Assembly (NCBI RefSeq): GCF_003568665.1
Contig: NZ_QXMH01000006.1
Location: 62,001 to 126,000 of the forward strand
Direction of reading: 5' to 3'
Source: Chitinophaga alhagiae
GTDB lineage: Bacteria; Bacteroidota; Bacteroidia; Chitinophagales; Chitinophagaceae
DNA: 64,000 nt
Shown: in pieces, positions 8,702-16,785 of the stretch
How the letters are laid out: each line of letters opens with the position of its first letter
How positions within the stretch are numbered: the stretch's first letter is position 1
Made by a program: the position numbers and the translations under genes
The notes under the pieces: generated by a model
Databases searched by the model: none
The model's input: the letters and a program-made list of their open reading frames with translations, nothing else
What the model was told of the DNA's origin: nothing

Positions 8702-10351
8702 ATGAAGCTCAAATTGCTGAACCTGCTGCTGCTGGGCAGCCTAAGCCTTCCGGCCGCGGCGCAGCAGCGGCCCAACATTGTGCTGATCATGGCAGATGAC
8801 CTGGGGTACTCAGACCTGGGCTGCTATGGCGGCGAAATACAAACACCCCACCTGGATTCGCTGGCGGCCAACGGCCTGCGCTTCAGCCGCTTTTACAATA
8901 CTTCCCGCTGCTGCCCTACACGGGCGGCGCTGCTCACCGGCGTTTACAACCACCAGGCCGGCATTGGCCAGATGACGGCAGACCGGCAGTTGCCGGGCTA
9001 CCGGGGCGCCTTGTCCGCCAACACGGTAACGCTGGCGGAAGTATTAAAAGCAGCCGGGTACCGTACGGCCATGGTAGGCAAATGGCATGTGTCCAACACG
9101 TTGGAACAACCCGGTAAAGAAGCGCAGTTGCAGTGGCTCAACCACCAAACGGAACACCCGCTGTTTTCCCCGCTTGCCCAGTACCCCACTCATCGCGGCT
9201 TTGAAAAGTATTACGGCAACATATGGGGCGTGGTAGATTTCTTTGATCCCTTCAGCCTGGTAAACGGCACGCAGCCGGTTGCCACCGTGCCCACCGGTTA
9301 TTACCATACAGACGCCATACATGATACCGCCGTCAGCTACATCCGGGAACTGGCGGGGAACAACAGTCCCTTCTTCCTCTACATAGCTGAAACGGCGCCA
9401 CACTGGCCGCTGCATGCCCTCCCGGAAGACATTCAGCAATACGACAGCGTGTACCGCCAGGGCTGGGATGTCATCCGCGAAGCACGGTACCGGAAAATGA
9501 CCACGCTGGGTTTGATCAACCCGGCTACCGCGCCGCTTTCTCCCCGGCAAGACAGTGCGCAGCAATGGCGCAACAATCCCCACCGGGAATGGGATGCCAG
9601 GGCCATGGCCGTACATGCCGCCATGGTAGACCGGATGGACAGGGGAATTGGCCGCGTGGTAAACGCCCTGCGCCAGGCGGGCGTGCTGGATAACACGCTC
9701 ATCATCTTTTTGAGCGACAATGGCGCCAGCCCCGAGAATGCCGCCGGCTACGGCCCCGGCTTTGACCGCCCCGGCAGTACCCGGAGCGGCGAAAAGATCG
9801 TTTACCCGGCAGGCAAAAACGTGATGCCCGGCCCGCAAACCACCTTTGCTTCCATTGGCCCGCTGTGGGCCAACGTAGCCAATACGCCCTACCGGTATGC
9901 CAAGGCGGATTCTTATGAAGGCGGCATCCGCACGCCCATGATCGCCTTCTGGCCCAAAGGGATCAAAGCAAAGGGAGATATATCCGGCCGGCTCAGCCAT
10001 GTGATGGACTTTATGGCCACCTTTGTTGAACTGGCGCAGGCCGCCTATCCCGCATCTTACAACGGCCACACCGTTAAACCCATGCAGGGCCTCAGCATGG
10101 CGCCGGTTTTCAGGGGCGCCGGCCAGCAGGGGCATACAGCCCTTTTCAATGAACATATGGGCGCAAAATACGCGCGTACCGGCAAGTGGAAACTGGTGGC
10201 ACGCCGGGATGGACCCTGGCGCCTGTACCATATCAGCGCAGATGAAACCGAATTGAAAGACCTCTCCGCGCAACACCCTGATGTAGTGAAAAAACTGGAA
10301 CAACGCTGGCAGCAATGGGCGGAGCAAAACCAGGTGCAGCCTAAACCATAA
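8702..10351 (+). CDS. Secreted arylsulfatase-type sulfatase
   Basis: A 549-residue exported sulfatase of the alkaline-phosphatase fold. It has a signal peptide (MKLKLLNLLLLGSLSLPAAA), the N-terminal metal site NIVLIMADDLGYSDLGCYG, and the maturation motif C70-C-P-T-R-A-A-L-L-T-G; the first Cys is converted to formylglycine in this family. Further signatures are MVGKWHVS and LIIFLSDNGASPENA. It most resembles the broad arylsulfatase group with SRCCPTRAALLTG, whose members act on varied aryl or carbohydrate sulfates. It is first of three tightly packed genes (13-base then 4-base gaps). A near-consensus -7 element TATCTTTA lies at 8669-8676. Confidence 0.93.
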   Translation: MKLKLLNLLLLGSLSLPAAAQQRPNIVLIMADDLGYSDLGCYGGEIQTPHLDSLAANGLRFSRFYNTSRCCPTRAALLTGVYNHQAGIGQMTADRQLPGYRGALSANTVTLAEVLKAAGYRTAMVGKWHVSNTLEQPGKEAQLQWLNHQTEHPLFSPLAQYPTHRGFEKYYGNIWGVVDFFDPFSLVNGTQPVATVPTGYYHTDAIHDTAVSYIRELAGNNSPFFLYIAETAPHWPLHALPEDIQQYDSVYRQGWDVIREARYRKMTTLGLINPATAPLSPRQDSAQQWRNNPHREWDARAMAVHAAMVDRMDRGIGRVVNALRQAGVLDNTLIIFLSDNGASPENAAGYGPGFDRPGSTRSGEKIVYPAGKNVMPGPQTTFASIGPLWANVANTPYRYAKADSYEGGIRTPMIAFWPKGIKAKGDISGRLSHVMDFMATFVELAQAAYPASYNGHTVKPMQGLSMAPVFRGAGQQGHTALFNEHMGAKYARTGKWKLVARRDGPWRLYHISADETELKDLSAQHPDVVKKLEQRWQQWAEQNQVQPKP

Positions 10352-10364
10352 CATACCAACGTTT

Positions 10365-11729
10365 ATGAAAAAAAGTATATCCACAGCCGTTATATGCCTG
10401 TGCCTGGCCGCATCTGCCGCCTTTGCGCAGCAAAAGCCAAACATCATCCTGGTGTTGACAGACGATATGGGCGTGGGAGACATTGGCTGCTATGGCGGCA
10501 GCCTCGTTCCCACCCCGCACCTCAACAGGATGGCGGCCGAAGGCATCCGTTTTACGCAGTATTACAGCGCCTCTCCCATTTGCTCCCCCTCCCGCGCAGG
10601 CCTCCTCACCGGCACCTGTCCCGCCCGGTGGAACATTACCAGCTACCTGCAAACAAAAAAAGGCAACGCGGCCTGCGGGCAGGCTGATTTCCTGACTGCA
10701 GACGCGCCTTCCGTGGCAAGACTGCTGAAAAACGCCGGCTATCACACCGGCCATTTCGGGAAATGGCACCTCGGCGGCGGCCGAGACGTAACAAACGCGC
10801 CCTCCATTCACGCCTATGGTTTTGATGAATACAGCAGCACCTGGGAAAGCCCCGACCCCGACCCGCTGATCACCGCGGAGAACTGGATATGGTCAAAAAC
10901 AGACAGCGTCAAACGCTGGGACCGCACCGGCTATTTTGTAGACAGAACGCTGGCTTTCCTGGCCAAACACAAAGGCCAGCCCTGTTTTGTCAACCTCTGG
11001 CCAGACGATGTGCATACACCCTGGATAGCGGATGAAGACGATATGCTGCGGGCGCCCCAAGGCGCCCAGGGGCAGCAGCAGTTTGAAGCGGTCATGAAAA
11101 ACTATGACGTGCAGATAGGCAGGTTACTGGAAGGATTAAAAAAGCTGGGCATAGATCAGCACACCATTGTAATTTTCACGTCAGACAATGGCGCGCTGCC
11201 CACGTTCAACACCCGCTCCGGGCAGTACAGGGGCTCCAAGCTGTCTTTGTACGAAGGCGGTATCAGGATGCCCTTCATAGTGCGGTACCCCGGTACAGTA
11301 AAAGGCGGCCAGGTAGACAGCGTTTCTGTATTGAGCGCTACAGACATGCTGCCCACCTTCTGCAAGCTGGCCGGTGTTCAACCAGGGCAGCAACCCGCCG
11401 TTGATGGCATGGAACGGGCTGAAGTACTGCTGGGAAAACCCTCTGCCCGGGAACGTTCCCTCTTTTGGGAGTACGGGCGTAATGACAGCTCTTTCGGCTA
11501 CCCGCGCGGGAAAAACCGCAGCCCGGCTGTAGCGGTAAGAGAAGGCAAATGGAAACTGCTGGTGCATGCGGACGGTTCCGGCGCGGAGTTGTATGACCTG
11601 GCAACAGACCCCGGCGAGCAACACAATGTAGCCACACAGCATGCCGCCGCAACAACGGAATTAAAGAACAAGGCATTGGGCTGGTACCGCTCACTCCCGC
11701 GGCTGGCCCGCACCAACAGTAAAAACTAG
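10365..11729 (+). CDS. Secreted sulfatase, GALNS-like
   Basis: A 454-residue exported sulfatase. It has a signal peptide (MKKSISTAVICLCLAASAAFA), a metal site NIILVLTDDMGVGDIGCYGG, the maturation motif C73-S-P-S-R-A-G-L-L-T-G, FGKWHLGGGRDV, and IVIFTSDNGALPTF. The block after the active site (CPARWNITSYLQTKKGN) resembles N-acetylgalactosamine-6-sulfatase-type enzymes, so a sulfated amino sugar or galactose is a plausible substrate, by inference only. It needs a formylglycine-generating maturase, which is not in this window. It follows the previous sulfatase by 13 bases and precedes the esterase-like gene by 4 bases. Confidence 0.93.
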   Translation: MKKSISTAVICLCLAASAAFAQQKPNIILVLTDDMGVGDIGCYGGSLVPTPHLNRMAAEGIRFTQYYSASPICSPSRAGLLTGTCPARWNITSYLQTKKGNAACGQADFLTADAPSVARLLKNAGYHTGHFGKWHLGGGRDVTNAPSIHAYGFDEYSSTWESPDPDPLITAENWIWSKTDSVKRWDRTGYFVDRTLAFLAKHKGQPCFVNLWPDDVHTPWIADEDDMLRAPQGAQGQQQFEAVMKNYDVQIGRLLEGLKKLGIDQHTIVIFTSDNGALPTFNTRSGQYRGSKLSLYEGGIRMPFIVRYPGTVKGGQVDSVSVLSATDMLPTFCKLAGVQPGQQPAVDGMERAEVLLGKPSARERSLFWEYGRNDSSFGYPRGKNRSPAVAVREGKWKLLVHADGSGAELYDLATDPGEQHNVATQHAAATTELKNKALGWYRSLPRLARTNSKN

Positions 11730-11733
11730 TAGG

Positions 11734-14073
11734 ATGACCAGATATGTTTCCGCAGGTATATTCTTTTTGTTGCTTTACAGTAACGCCGCTTTCCCCCAAA
11801 CCAAAATGGAAAGGCAAAAAAAATACCTGCAAGATGCGCTTACATTCAATATCGAACAACGCTTTCAACCCAATACCCGGAGAATATCCGTGCAGGACAG
11901 TACCTGGGCGGACTGGCTGAAAAGGACCGGCGAGCTGCCGCCTGACTTTGAGACCATGCCTTCCGTACCCATGCTTCCCGAGCCTTTAGTGCTTACCCGC
12001 AATGGTAAAGATCATCCCATCACCACTAAAGCGCAATGGCAGGAGAAACGGGAATGGATCAAAAAAGAATACAGGCAATGGATATCCGGGCATGCCCCGC
12101 CGCCACCCAAAGACATCAAGGTTGAGATCTTGTCCGAACGGACGGAGTACAGATCCAAGGTACAACTGTTGCAACTCAGCTTCGGGCCTGCCTATAAAGG
12201 CATCATGACCGTTGAGCTGATGATACCGGAGGGAAAAGGGCCGTTCCCGGTGTATCTAACGCAGTGGACGCACCGTGAATGGGCTTTGCTGGCAGTAAAA
12301 AGAGGCTACATCGGTTGTGTGTATGCGGCGTCAGATATAAAAGACGATACAGACCTTTATCAGTTCCTCTATCCTGATTATGATTTCACCCTCCTGATGC
12401 GCCGTGCCTGGGGAGCCTCCAGGGTGGTTGACTACCTGTTGACCAGGAAAGAAGTAAAGGCTGACCAGATCGCCATCACCGGGCATTCAAGGAACGGGAA
12501 ACAATCGCTGTGGGCAGCCGCGTTTGACGAGCGCATAGGCGCTGTAATCTCCAGCAGTTCAAGTACCGGCGGCGATGCCCCCTGGCGCTTCGGGGACCCG
12601 CAGTACGCAAGTGAGACCATTGACTATGTAGGGGCATTGCAGGGCCATTGGTTCCATCCGCGGTTGCGGTTCTTTTTTGGCCATGAAGACAAGCTGCCGG
12701 TTGACCAGAACCTGCTGGGCGCCGTTATTGCGCCAAGACCGTTGCTGTATCACTATTCCACCGTGGAGCGGGGCCTCAATTCATGGGCCAATGAACAGAA
12801 TTATTATTCGGTCAAAAAGGTATACGATTTTTTCAATGCATCGGACAAAATAGGCGTGTTGACCCGTATGGGCGAGCATGCCGTTGCCGCCAGGGATGTT
12901 GAAAAAACAATTGATTTCCTGAACATACATTTTAAGAAGGCGCCGCAAAAATGGAATAATGTACTGCTCTACCCTTACCAATACCGTGATTGGGAACAAC
13001 ACAATGCGCCGGCCCGTACAGAAGCCGCACACATCAAACCGGTTGTTTTAAGAGACAGCTATAAAGATACAAACGCCTTTAACCGGCACAGGCAGCAGAT
13101 CACAACCAACCTGGCATGGCTTTTAGGAGAAGCGCCTCCCGGCGTAAAAGCGGTTGATGCAGGTTCCTGGAACAGCCCTAAAGCAGACTGGATCACGAAC
13201 ATTGTTCCCCGGCCCGTGGTGAAGGGAGCCAAAATGATCCATTTAAGCCCGTACTCATCCATCGGCGAACATATAGATGGTGTATTATATTGCCCTGCGG
13301 ATAAAAAAGGTAACCCGGCAAAGTTCCCCGTGATCATCTATTCTCATCAATATGCTTACTCTACCGGTTTCTCCAAAGGGTATGATAAAAACGGCAGAAA
13401 TGGCACCGCTGACCTGTTCGCTGAACTGGTCAGCCGCGGGTTTGCCGTGCTGGCCATAGACCTGTTCGGCTTTGGCACCCGTATAGAAGAAGCCACCCAA
13501 TTCTATCAACGGCACCCGCACTGGTCAAAAATGGGGAAAATGGTCAGGGACCTGCAAAGTTGCATGGATGCCGTAGAAGACCTGGATTACCTGGATGAAA
13601 GCCGGATATACCTGTTAGGGAATACCATCGGGGGAAGCCTGTCATTAATAACCGCCGCGCTAGACCAACGCGTAGCAGGCGTGGCAACCGTAGCCGCTTT
13701 TTCGCCATGGCGTACCTCCAATAAACAGTATGAAAGCCTGAGAACTTATGCTCACCTGCACGGCTTCATTCCCAGGCTCGGTTTTTTTGCGGAAAATCCC
13801 GGGAATGCGCCCGTTGACTTTGGGGAGATACTGGCGGCCGTGGCGCCCAAACCGGTGCTGTTAATTGCCCCGGACGCAGACCGGTATACAGACATAAAAG
13901 CCCTGCAAAAGGTGGTGGGGCAGGTAAGTGATGTATATGGCCTGTATGGGCAAAAAAACAGTTTACAGGTAAAATACCCGCATGAGATCAACAGGATGAC
14001 CAGAGAAATGTACAGCGAAGTGGGCGAGTTTTTTACGCAACTGGCCGGGAGATACATACAAACAGACCGTTAA
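11734..14073 (+). CDS. Tandem alpha/beta-hydrolase (carbohydrate esterase-like; second domain lacks Ser nucleophile)
   Basis: A 779-residue exported protein with a signal peptide ending near SNAAFPQ. The N-terminal half is an alpha/beta hydrolase with nucleophile elbow GHSRNGK (S252), followed by SSSSTGGDAPWRFGD and a late His in GEHAVAARD. The G-x-S-R-x-G-K signature resembles glucuronoyl/acetylxylan-type carbohydrate esterases. The C-terminal half (from about residue 480) is a second hydrolase fold with FPVIIYSHQYAYSTGF and an elbow reading LGNTIGGSL, where Thr631 occupies the nucleophile position. The second domain may be structural or use an unusual nucleophile. It is co-transcribed with two sulfatases, which suggests de-esterification of the same sulfated glycan. 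Its stop overlaps the stop of the convergent rhomboid-like gene. Confidence 0.85.
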   Translation: MTRYVSAGIFFLLLYSNAAFPQTKMERQKKYLQDALTFNIEQRFQPNTRRISVQDSTWADWLKRTGELPPDFETMPSVPMLPEPLVLTRNGKDHPITTKAQWQEKREWIKKEYRQWISGHAPPPPKDIKVEILSERTEYRSKVQLLQLSFGPAYKGIMTVELMIPEGKGPFPVYLTQWTHREWALLAVKRGYIGCVYAASDIKDDTDLYQFLYPDYDFTLLMRRAWGASRVVDYLLTRKEVKADQIAITGHSRNGKQSLWAAAFDERIGAVISSSSSTGGDAPWRFGDPQYASETIDYVGALQGHWFHPRLRFFFGHEDKLPVDQNLLGAVIAPRPLLYHYSTVERGLNSWANEQNYYSVKKVYDFFNASDKIGVLTRMGEHAVAARDVEKTIDFLNIHFKKAPQKWNNVLLYPYQYRDWEQHNAPARTEAAHIKPVVLRDSYKDTNAFNRHRQQITTNLAWLLGEAPPGVKAVDAGSWNSPKADWITNIVPRPVVKGAKMIHLSPYSSIGEHIDGVLYCPADKKGNPAKFPVIIYSHQYAYSTGFSKGYDKNGRNGTADLFAELVSRGFAVLAIDLFGFGTRIEEATQFYQRHPHWSKMGKMVRDLQSCMDAVEDLDYLDESRIYLLGNTIGGSLSLITAALDQRVAGVATVAAFSPWRTSNKQYESLRTYAHLHGFIPRLGFFAENPGNAPVDFGEILAAVAPKPVLLIAPDADRYTDIKALQKVVGQVSDVYGLYGQKNSLQVKYPHEINRMTREMYSEVGEFFTQLAGRYIQTDR

Positions 14074-14810
14074 GCTCCTGACCGGTCATGAACTTCCGCC
14101 ATGGCGGAAGAATTGCCCGGTTGTGATCTCTTTAACACAGATGCCCATCTGGCGCCGAGGTAAATGGTCACGGCATATACCATAACATCTGAAATATTAT
14201 TCTTGCATACGAGGAAAAGGCTCAGCAACACAACACCCGCATAGATCTGCCAAAGCGTGGGCTGTATACGGTTGCTCAACCGGAAACGTGTTTTCCCGTA
14301 TAAAGAAGTGGCAACGGTCATAACACCCAGCACGCCACCGAAAGCACCGTCCATTATTTCTCCGGGGCCTGCAAATATGGGAAAAATGATATGCGCTATA
14401 TTAAAGGTGAGGGCCGAGATCACAGCGAAGATGAAATACAGCATCACCACTTTTACCGCACCCACCCGGCTTTTCAGGATGTGGCCAAAGAACCACAACA
14501 TGGTCATGCTGATGAGCAGCTCCGCAAAATTGGAGTGAATGAACTGGTAGGTAACCAGGCTGGCAGACCAGTTGCTCACCACATCATCCGCGTGGGCCGA
14601 CAATGGCAGGAAATGCCGGAAAAGATCATCTACCTTTCCTTCGCCTAAAGGCGCGTCCAGCGTACCAGCCCAGCCAAGCGCCAGATAAGCGGCATACAAC
14701 AAAAGGTGTGCTATGATCAGGAGATTCAGCTGGTCTTTAAGCGCAAAAGAGAATTGAAAAGATGTGCCTGATGCCTGCAATTCACGCGTATAAGCATATT
14801 TCGCCTTCAT
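14070..14810 (-). CDS. Rhomboid-fold membrane protein without catalytic residues
   Basis: A 246-residue polytopic membrane protein with about six hydrophobic helices. The block SLVTYQFIHSNFAELL followed by MLWFFGHILKSRVG matches the loop-1/TM2 region of bacterial rhomboids. However, the oxyanion H and N positions read E97 and S101, the active-site GxSG reads G155-A-F-G (F157 in place of the Ser nucleophile), and the last helix (VMVYAVTIYLGARW) lacks the catalytic His. It therefore looks like a rhomboid pseudoprotease that keeps the fold. It converges with the esterase gene and overlaps it by 4 bases. It could be a distant DUF family with a rhomboid-like fold. Confidence 0.75.
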   Translation of the reverse strand: MKAKYAYTRELQASGTSFQFSFALKDQLNLLIIAHLLLYAAYLALGWAGTLDAPLGEGKVDDLFRHFLPLSAHADDVVSNWSASLVTYQFIHSNFAELLISMTMLWFFGHILKSRVGAVKVVMLYFIFAVISALTFNIAHIIFPIFAGPGEIMDGAFGGVLGVMTVATSLYGKTRFRLSNRIQPTLWQIYAGVVLLSLFLVCKNNISDVMVYAVTIYLGARWASVLKRSQPGNSSAMAEVHDRSGA

Positions 14811-14880
14811 AATGCCGGTCTATTTGGTCTGCGCAGTATGTTTCAATAAATGTGCCTAAAATGGCCCCACCGGCGAAAAG

Positions 14881-15158
14881 CCCCCGTAACGTATCCCTGT
14901 CTGCGTACCAACCCGGTGTTAAATAATCCTGAAAAAAGAGGAATGCGGCAACCTGCTGGTACCCGTATGCCTAAGCGCCAGCCATATAGCCTTCGGGGCT
15001 ATCAGGATGGAGCCTATGTTTATGGTTTTAGGGCAGTCTTCCGCTATTGCGGCGGCGCTGGCTATTGATGGCAAGGTGCGCCTGCATGACCTTCAGTATG
15101 AGAAACTAAAACGCTGATAGCCAACCAGCAACGGCTGGCGGTGGAAAAACCCGAATAG
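14881..15158 (+). pseudogene. Remnant of a FAD-dependent oxidoreductase (C-terminal end)
   Basis: Translating the frame of 14881 gives PP-stop-RIPVCVPTRC-stop-IILKKEECGNLLVPVC, then LSASHIAFGAIRMEPMFMVL and GQSSAIAAALAIDGKV, ending KLKR-stop at 15117. A -1 shift near 15114 continues as LIANQQRLAVEKPE with a TAG at 15156-15158. The string CLSASHIAFGxIRMEPxFMxLGQS is the C-terminal signature of the FAD_oxidored family of carbohydrate-locus oxidoreductases. Two internal stops, one frameshift and absence of the N-terminal FAD-binding domain mark it as a decayed gene fragment. No upstream remainder is visible, because the rhomboid-like gene starts at 14810 on the other strand. Confidence 0.75.
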
Positions 15159-15282
15159 GCTGTAATTCAAATCTTAGGATAGCGCGTATCAAAGTATGAT
15201 ACACCCTTTTTTGCAGGTCATCTTGTCGCAATTCCCCCTCAAATTGTCGTATTCACGCATTCCCTCTTTCATGGAAGAGAAA

Positions 15283-15290
15283 TAGTTTTG
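15283..15290 (+). promoter_or_regulatory. -7 promoter element before the DoxX-like gene
   Basis: TAGTTTTG matches the Bacteroidota -7 consensus TAnnTTTG and lies 31 bases before the start codon at 15322. No clear TTTG is seen at the expected -33 distance. Confidence 0.55.
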
Positions 15291-15321
15291 TATTCAACAA
15301 ACAAACCTAAAATCTTGAACC

Positions 15322-15756
15322 ATGAAAAAGAATAAGATCATCTTCTGGATTGCCACCATCATCATTGTACTGTGGGACGGTGTGATGCCCGGCCTCACTT
15401 CTCATACCGAGATAGCCGTAGAATCTATCAGAAAGTTGGGGTATCCTGACTATTTCAGGGTAATGCTCACCGTGTTTAAAGTGATCGGCGCCATCATCCT
15501 GGTACTTCCTTTTGTTCCTGCCCGCGTGAAGGAATGGGCATACGCCGGTTTTGGCATCAGCCTTATCTGTGCTTCCGCAAGCAATGCAGTGGTATATGGT
15601 TTTGGCAGCTTTGCCATTTTCCCGCTGGTGATCATGGCCATACTGGTGGTATCTTACATCTACTATCACAAGCTGCTGAATGCGGGCGCCTTTGGGCGTG
15701 GGCGCGGCCGCGTGGTGAATGGCGGGTTTGGCAATGCAAGTGCGGTGATACAGTAA
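15322..15756 (+). CDS. DoxX-like membrane protein
   Basis: A 144-residue integral membrane protein with four hydrophobic helices, matching the DoxX-like family: IIFWIATIIIVLWDGVMPG, then a YPDYFRVMLTVFKVIGAIILV helix region containing the family's Y-P and K-G pattern, a third helix (AYAGFGISLICASASNAVVY) and a fourth (FPLVIMAILVVSYIYY). Members are small membrane proteins of poorly defined role, sometimes linked to oxidative stress or quinone biology. It is monocistronic, between a -7 element at 15283 and a strong terminator at 15788. Confidence 0.87.
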   Translation: MKKNKIIFWIATIIIVLWDGVMPGLTSHTEIAVESIRKLGYPDYFRVMLTVFKVIGAIILVLPFVPARVKEWAYAGFGISLICASASNAVVYGFGSFAIFPLVIMAILVVSYIYYHKLLNAGAFGRGRGRVVNGGFGNASAVIQ

Positions 15757-15787
15757 AATAATACAGGGAACATAGATATAGCAATGA

Positions 15788-15817
15788 GGGTGTCTCTTTT
15801 TGAGGCATCCTTTTTTT
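15788..15817 (+). terminator. Intrinsic terminator after the DoxX-like gene
   Basis: A 9-bp stem (15788-15796 with 15802-15810, two G-U pairs) with a TTTTT loop is followed by seven T at 15811-15817. Confidence 0.85.
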
Positions 15818-16291
15818 ATATATGCCTTGATTGCCGGCTGCACCTATCCAAACAACTTTGTGAAAGAAAATAATTTTAGTTGCTGATAAAGAAAAAAAGT
15901 AAATTACACATAGCCAGCCAGCATCAAGAACCAAGCTTTGCAATTGTTTGTTGTTTTAATCCAAAAATCTACCTGATGTTAACATCCCGTTCCTGTACGG
16001 GGCAACCATTATATAAGTGTTCATTCATGGATCATTCCCTCTCAATGCACTATAAATTTACTACATCCCTTCCCAGAAAATAATAGAACCCCGGGGTTCT
16101 TGCGCGGGTCTATAATATCTCCCACCTTTGCAGTATGATTTTAAAATCACTATATCCTGATACCGTTTTGCTTTTATCTTAAAATACCTGTGGTAATCTG
16201 TATGTGAGCACACTCCTATGCCTTTTATTTATTCGTGCTCAATTGCTGACCGCATACACATACACATTCATATTATACCTAAATCCAATTT
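15818..16291. other. AT-rich noncoding stretch before the adhesin operon
   Basis: About 470 bases without a supportable gene. The only structure I see is an inverted repeat, TGAGCAC at 16205-16211 and GTGCTCA at 16235-16241, separated by 23 bases and ending 50 bases before the start at 16292. It could be an operator half-site pair or mRNA leader structure. No full TAnnTTTG element was found. Confidence 0.4.
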
Positions 16292-16753
16292 ATGAACAGA
16301 CCTAGACATGTGAAATGGCTTTTACTTCTATTTTTTGTCATTCAGAGCACCGGCTATTCTTACGCACAATCCGCACCCGCCGCAAAACACCGCTGGTCCT
16401 CTCTCTCCATCAAATTCTCCGGCGATCAGGCAAAAAAATACGCCCATCTGCCCCAGGCAGAGTATACGCCGCTTAACCAGCTGGAAAACTGGGCGGCCGG
16501 CAAGGCAGTGCAGCAATACGCCAAAGAGGTGAACGGAACGTTCCTGCTGCAGTATATGCTGCTGGTAGACAATAAGGGGGTTATCAGGGAGATCGAAGTC
16601 ATAAAAACAGACAACGCCCGGCATGCGGATGCCTTAAAGGGGCTGCTGCTGAACACCAAAACACAAGGCCCTTCTTTTGTTCAAAACAAGGCGGTTACCT
16701 GCTACGTTCCCTGCGCCATTAAAATAGACGGGCGCCTGGCAACCATTCTTTAA
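16292..16753 (+). CDS. Secreted TonB C-terminal-like protein
   Basis: A 153-residue exported protein with a signal peptide ending near GYSYAQ. The C-terminal part (FLLQYMLLVDNKGVIREIEVI, then a stretch ending in a PCAIKI strand) resembles the TonB C-terminal fold seen in many Bacteroidota energy-transducer-like proteins, where a beta strand of the form GxVxxFxVDxxGxVxxxxV recurs. Unlike true TonB it has no N-terminal membrane anchor beyond the signal peptide and no Pro-rich linker. It precedes the Ig-repeat adhesin by 32 bases and is probably co-transcribed with it. Role unknown. Confidence 0.75.
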   Translation: MNRPRHVKWLLLLFFVIQSTGYSYAQSAPAAKHRWSSLSIKFSGDQAKKYAHLPQAEYTPLNQLENWAAGKAVQQYAKEVNGTFLLQYMLLVDNKGVIREIEVIKTDNARHADALKGLLLNTKTQGPSFVQNKAVTCYVPCAIKIDGRLATIL

Positions 16754-16785
16754 TTCTTTCTCTTCCTGGAGAAAAAACGATTTGC

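Noticed and set aside
14850..15068. 72-residue plus-strand frame
   Set aside because: A different frame of the same interval encodes a clear FAD-oxidoreductase C-terminus with stops, so this frame is an out-of-frame read of a pseudogene.
15880..16083. 67-residue frame in the gap before the adhesin operon
   Set aside because: Composition is AT-driven, there is no signal, domain or neighbour logic, and the start lies in an AT-rich stretch.
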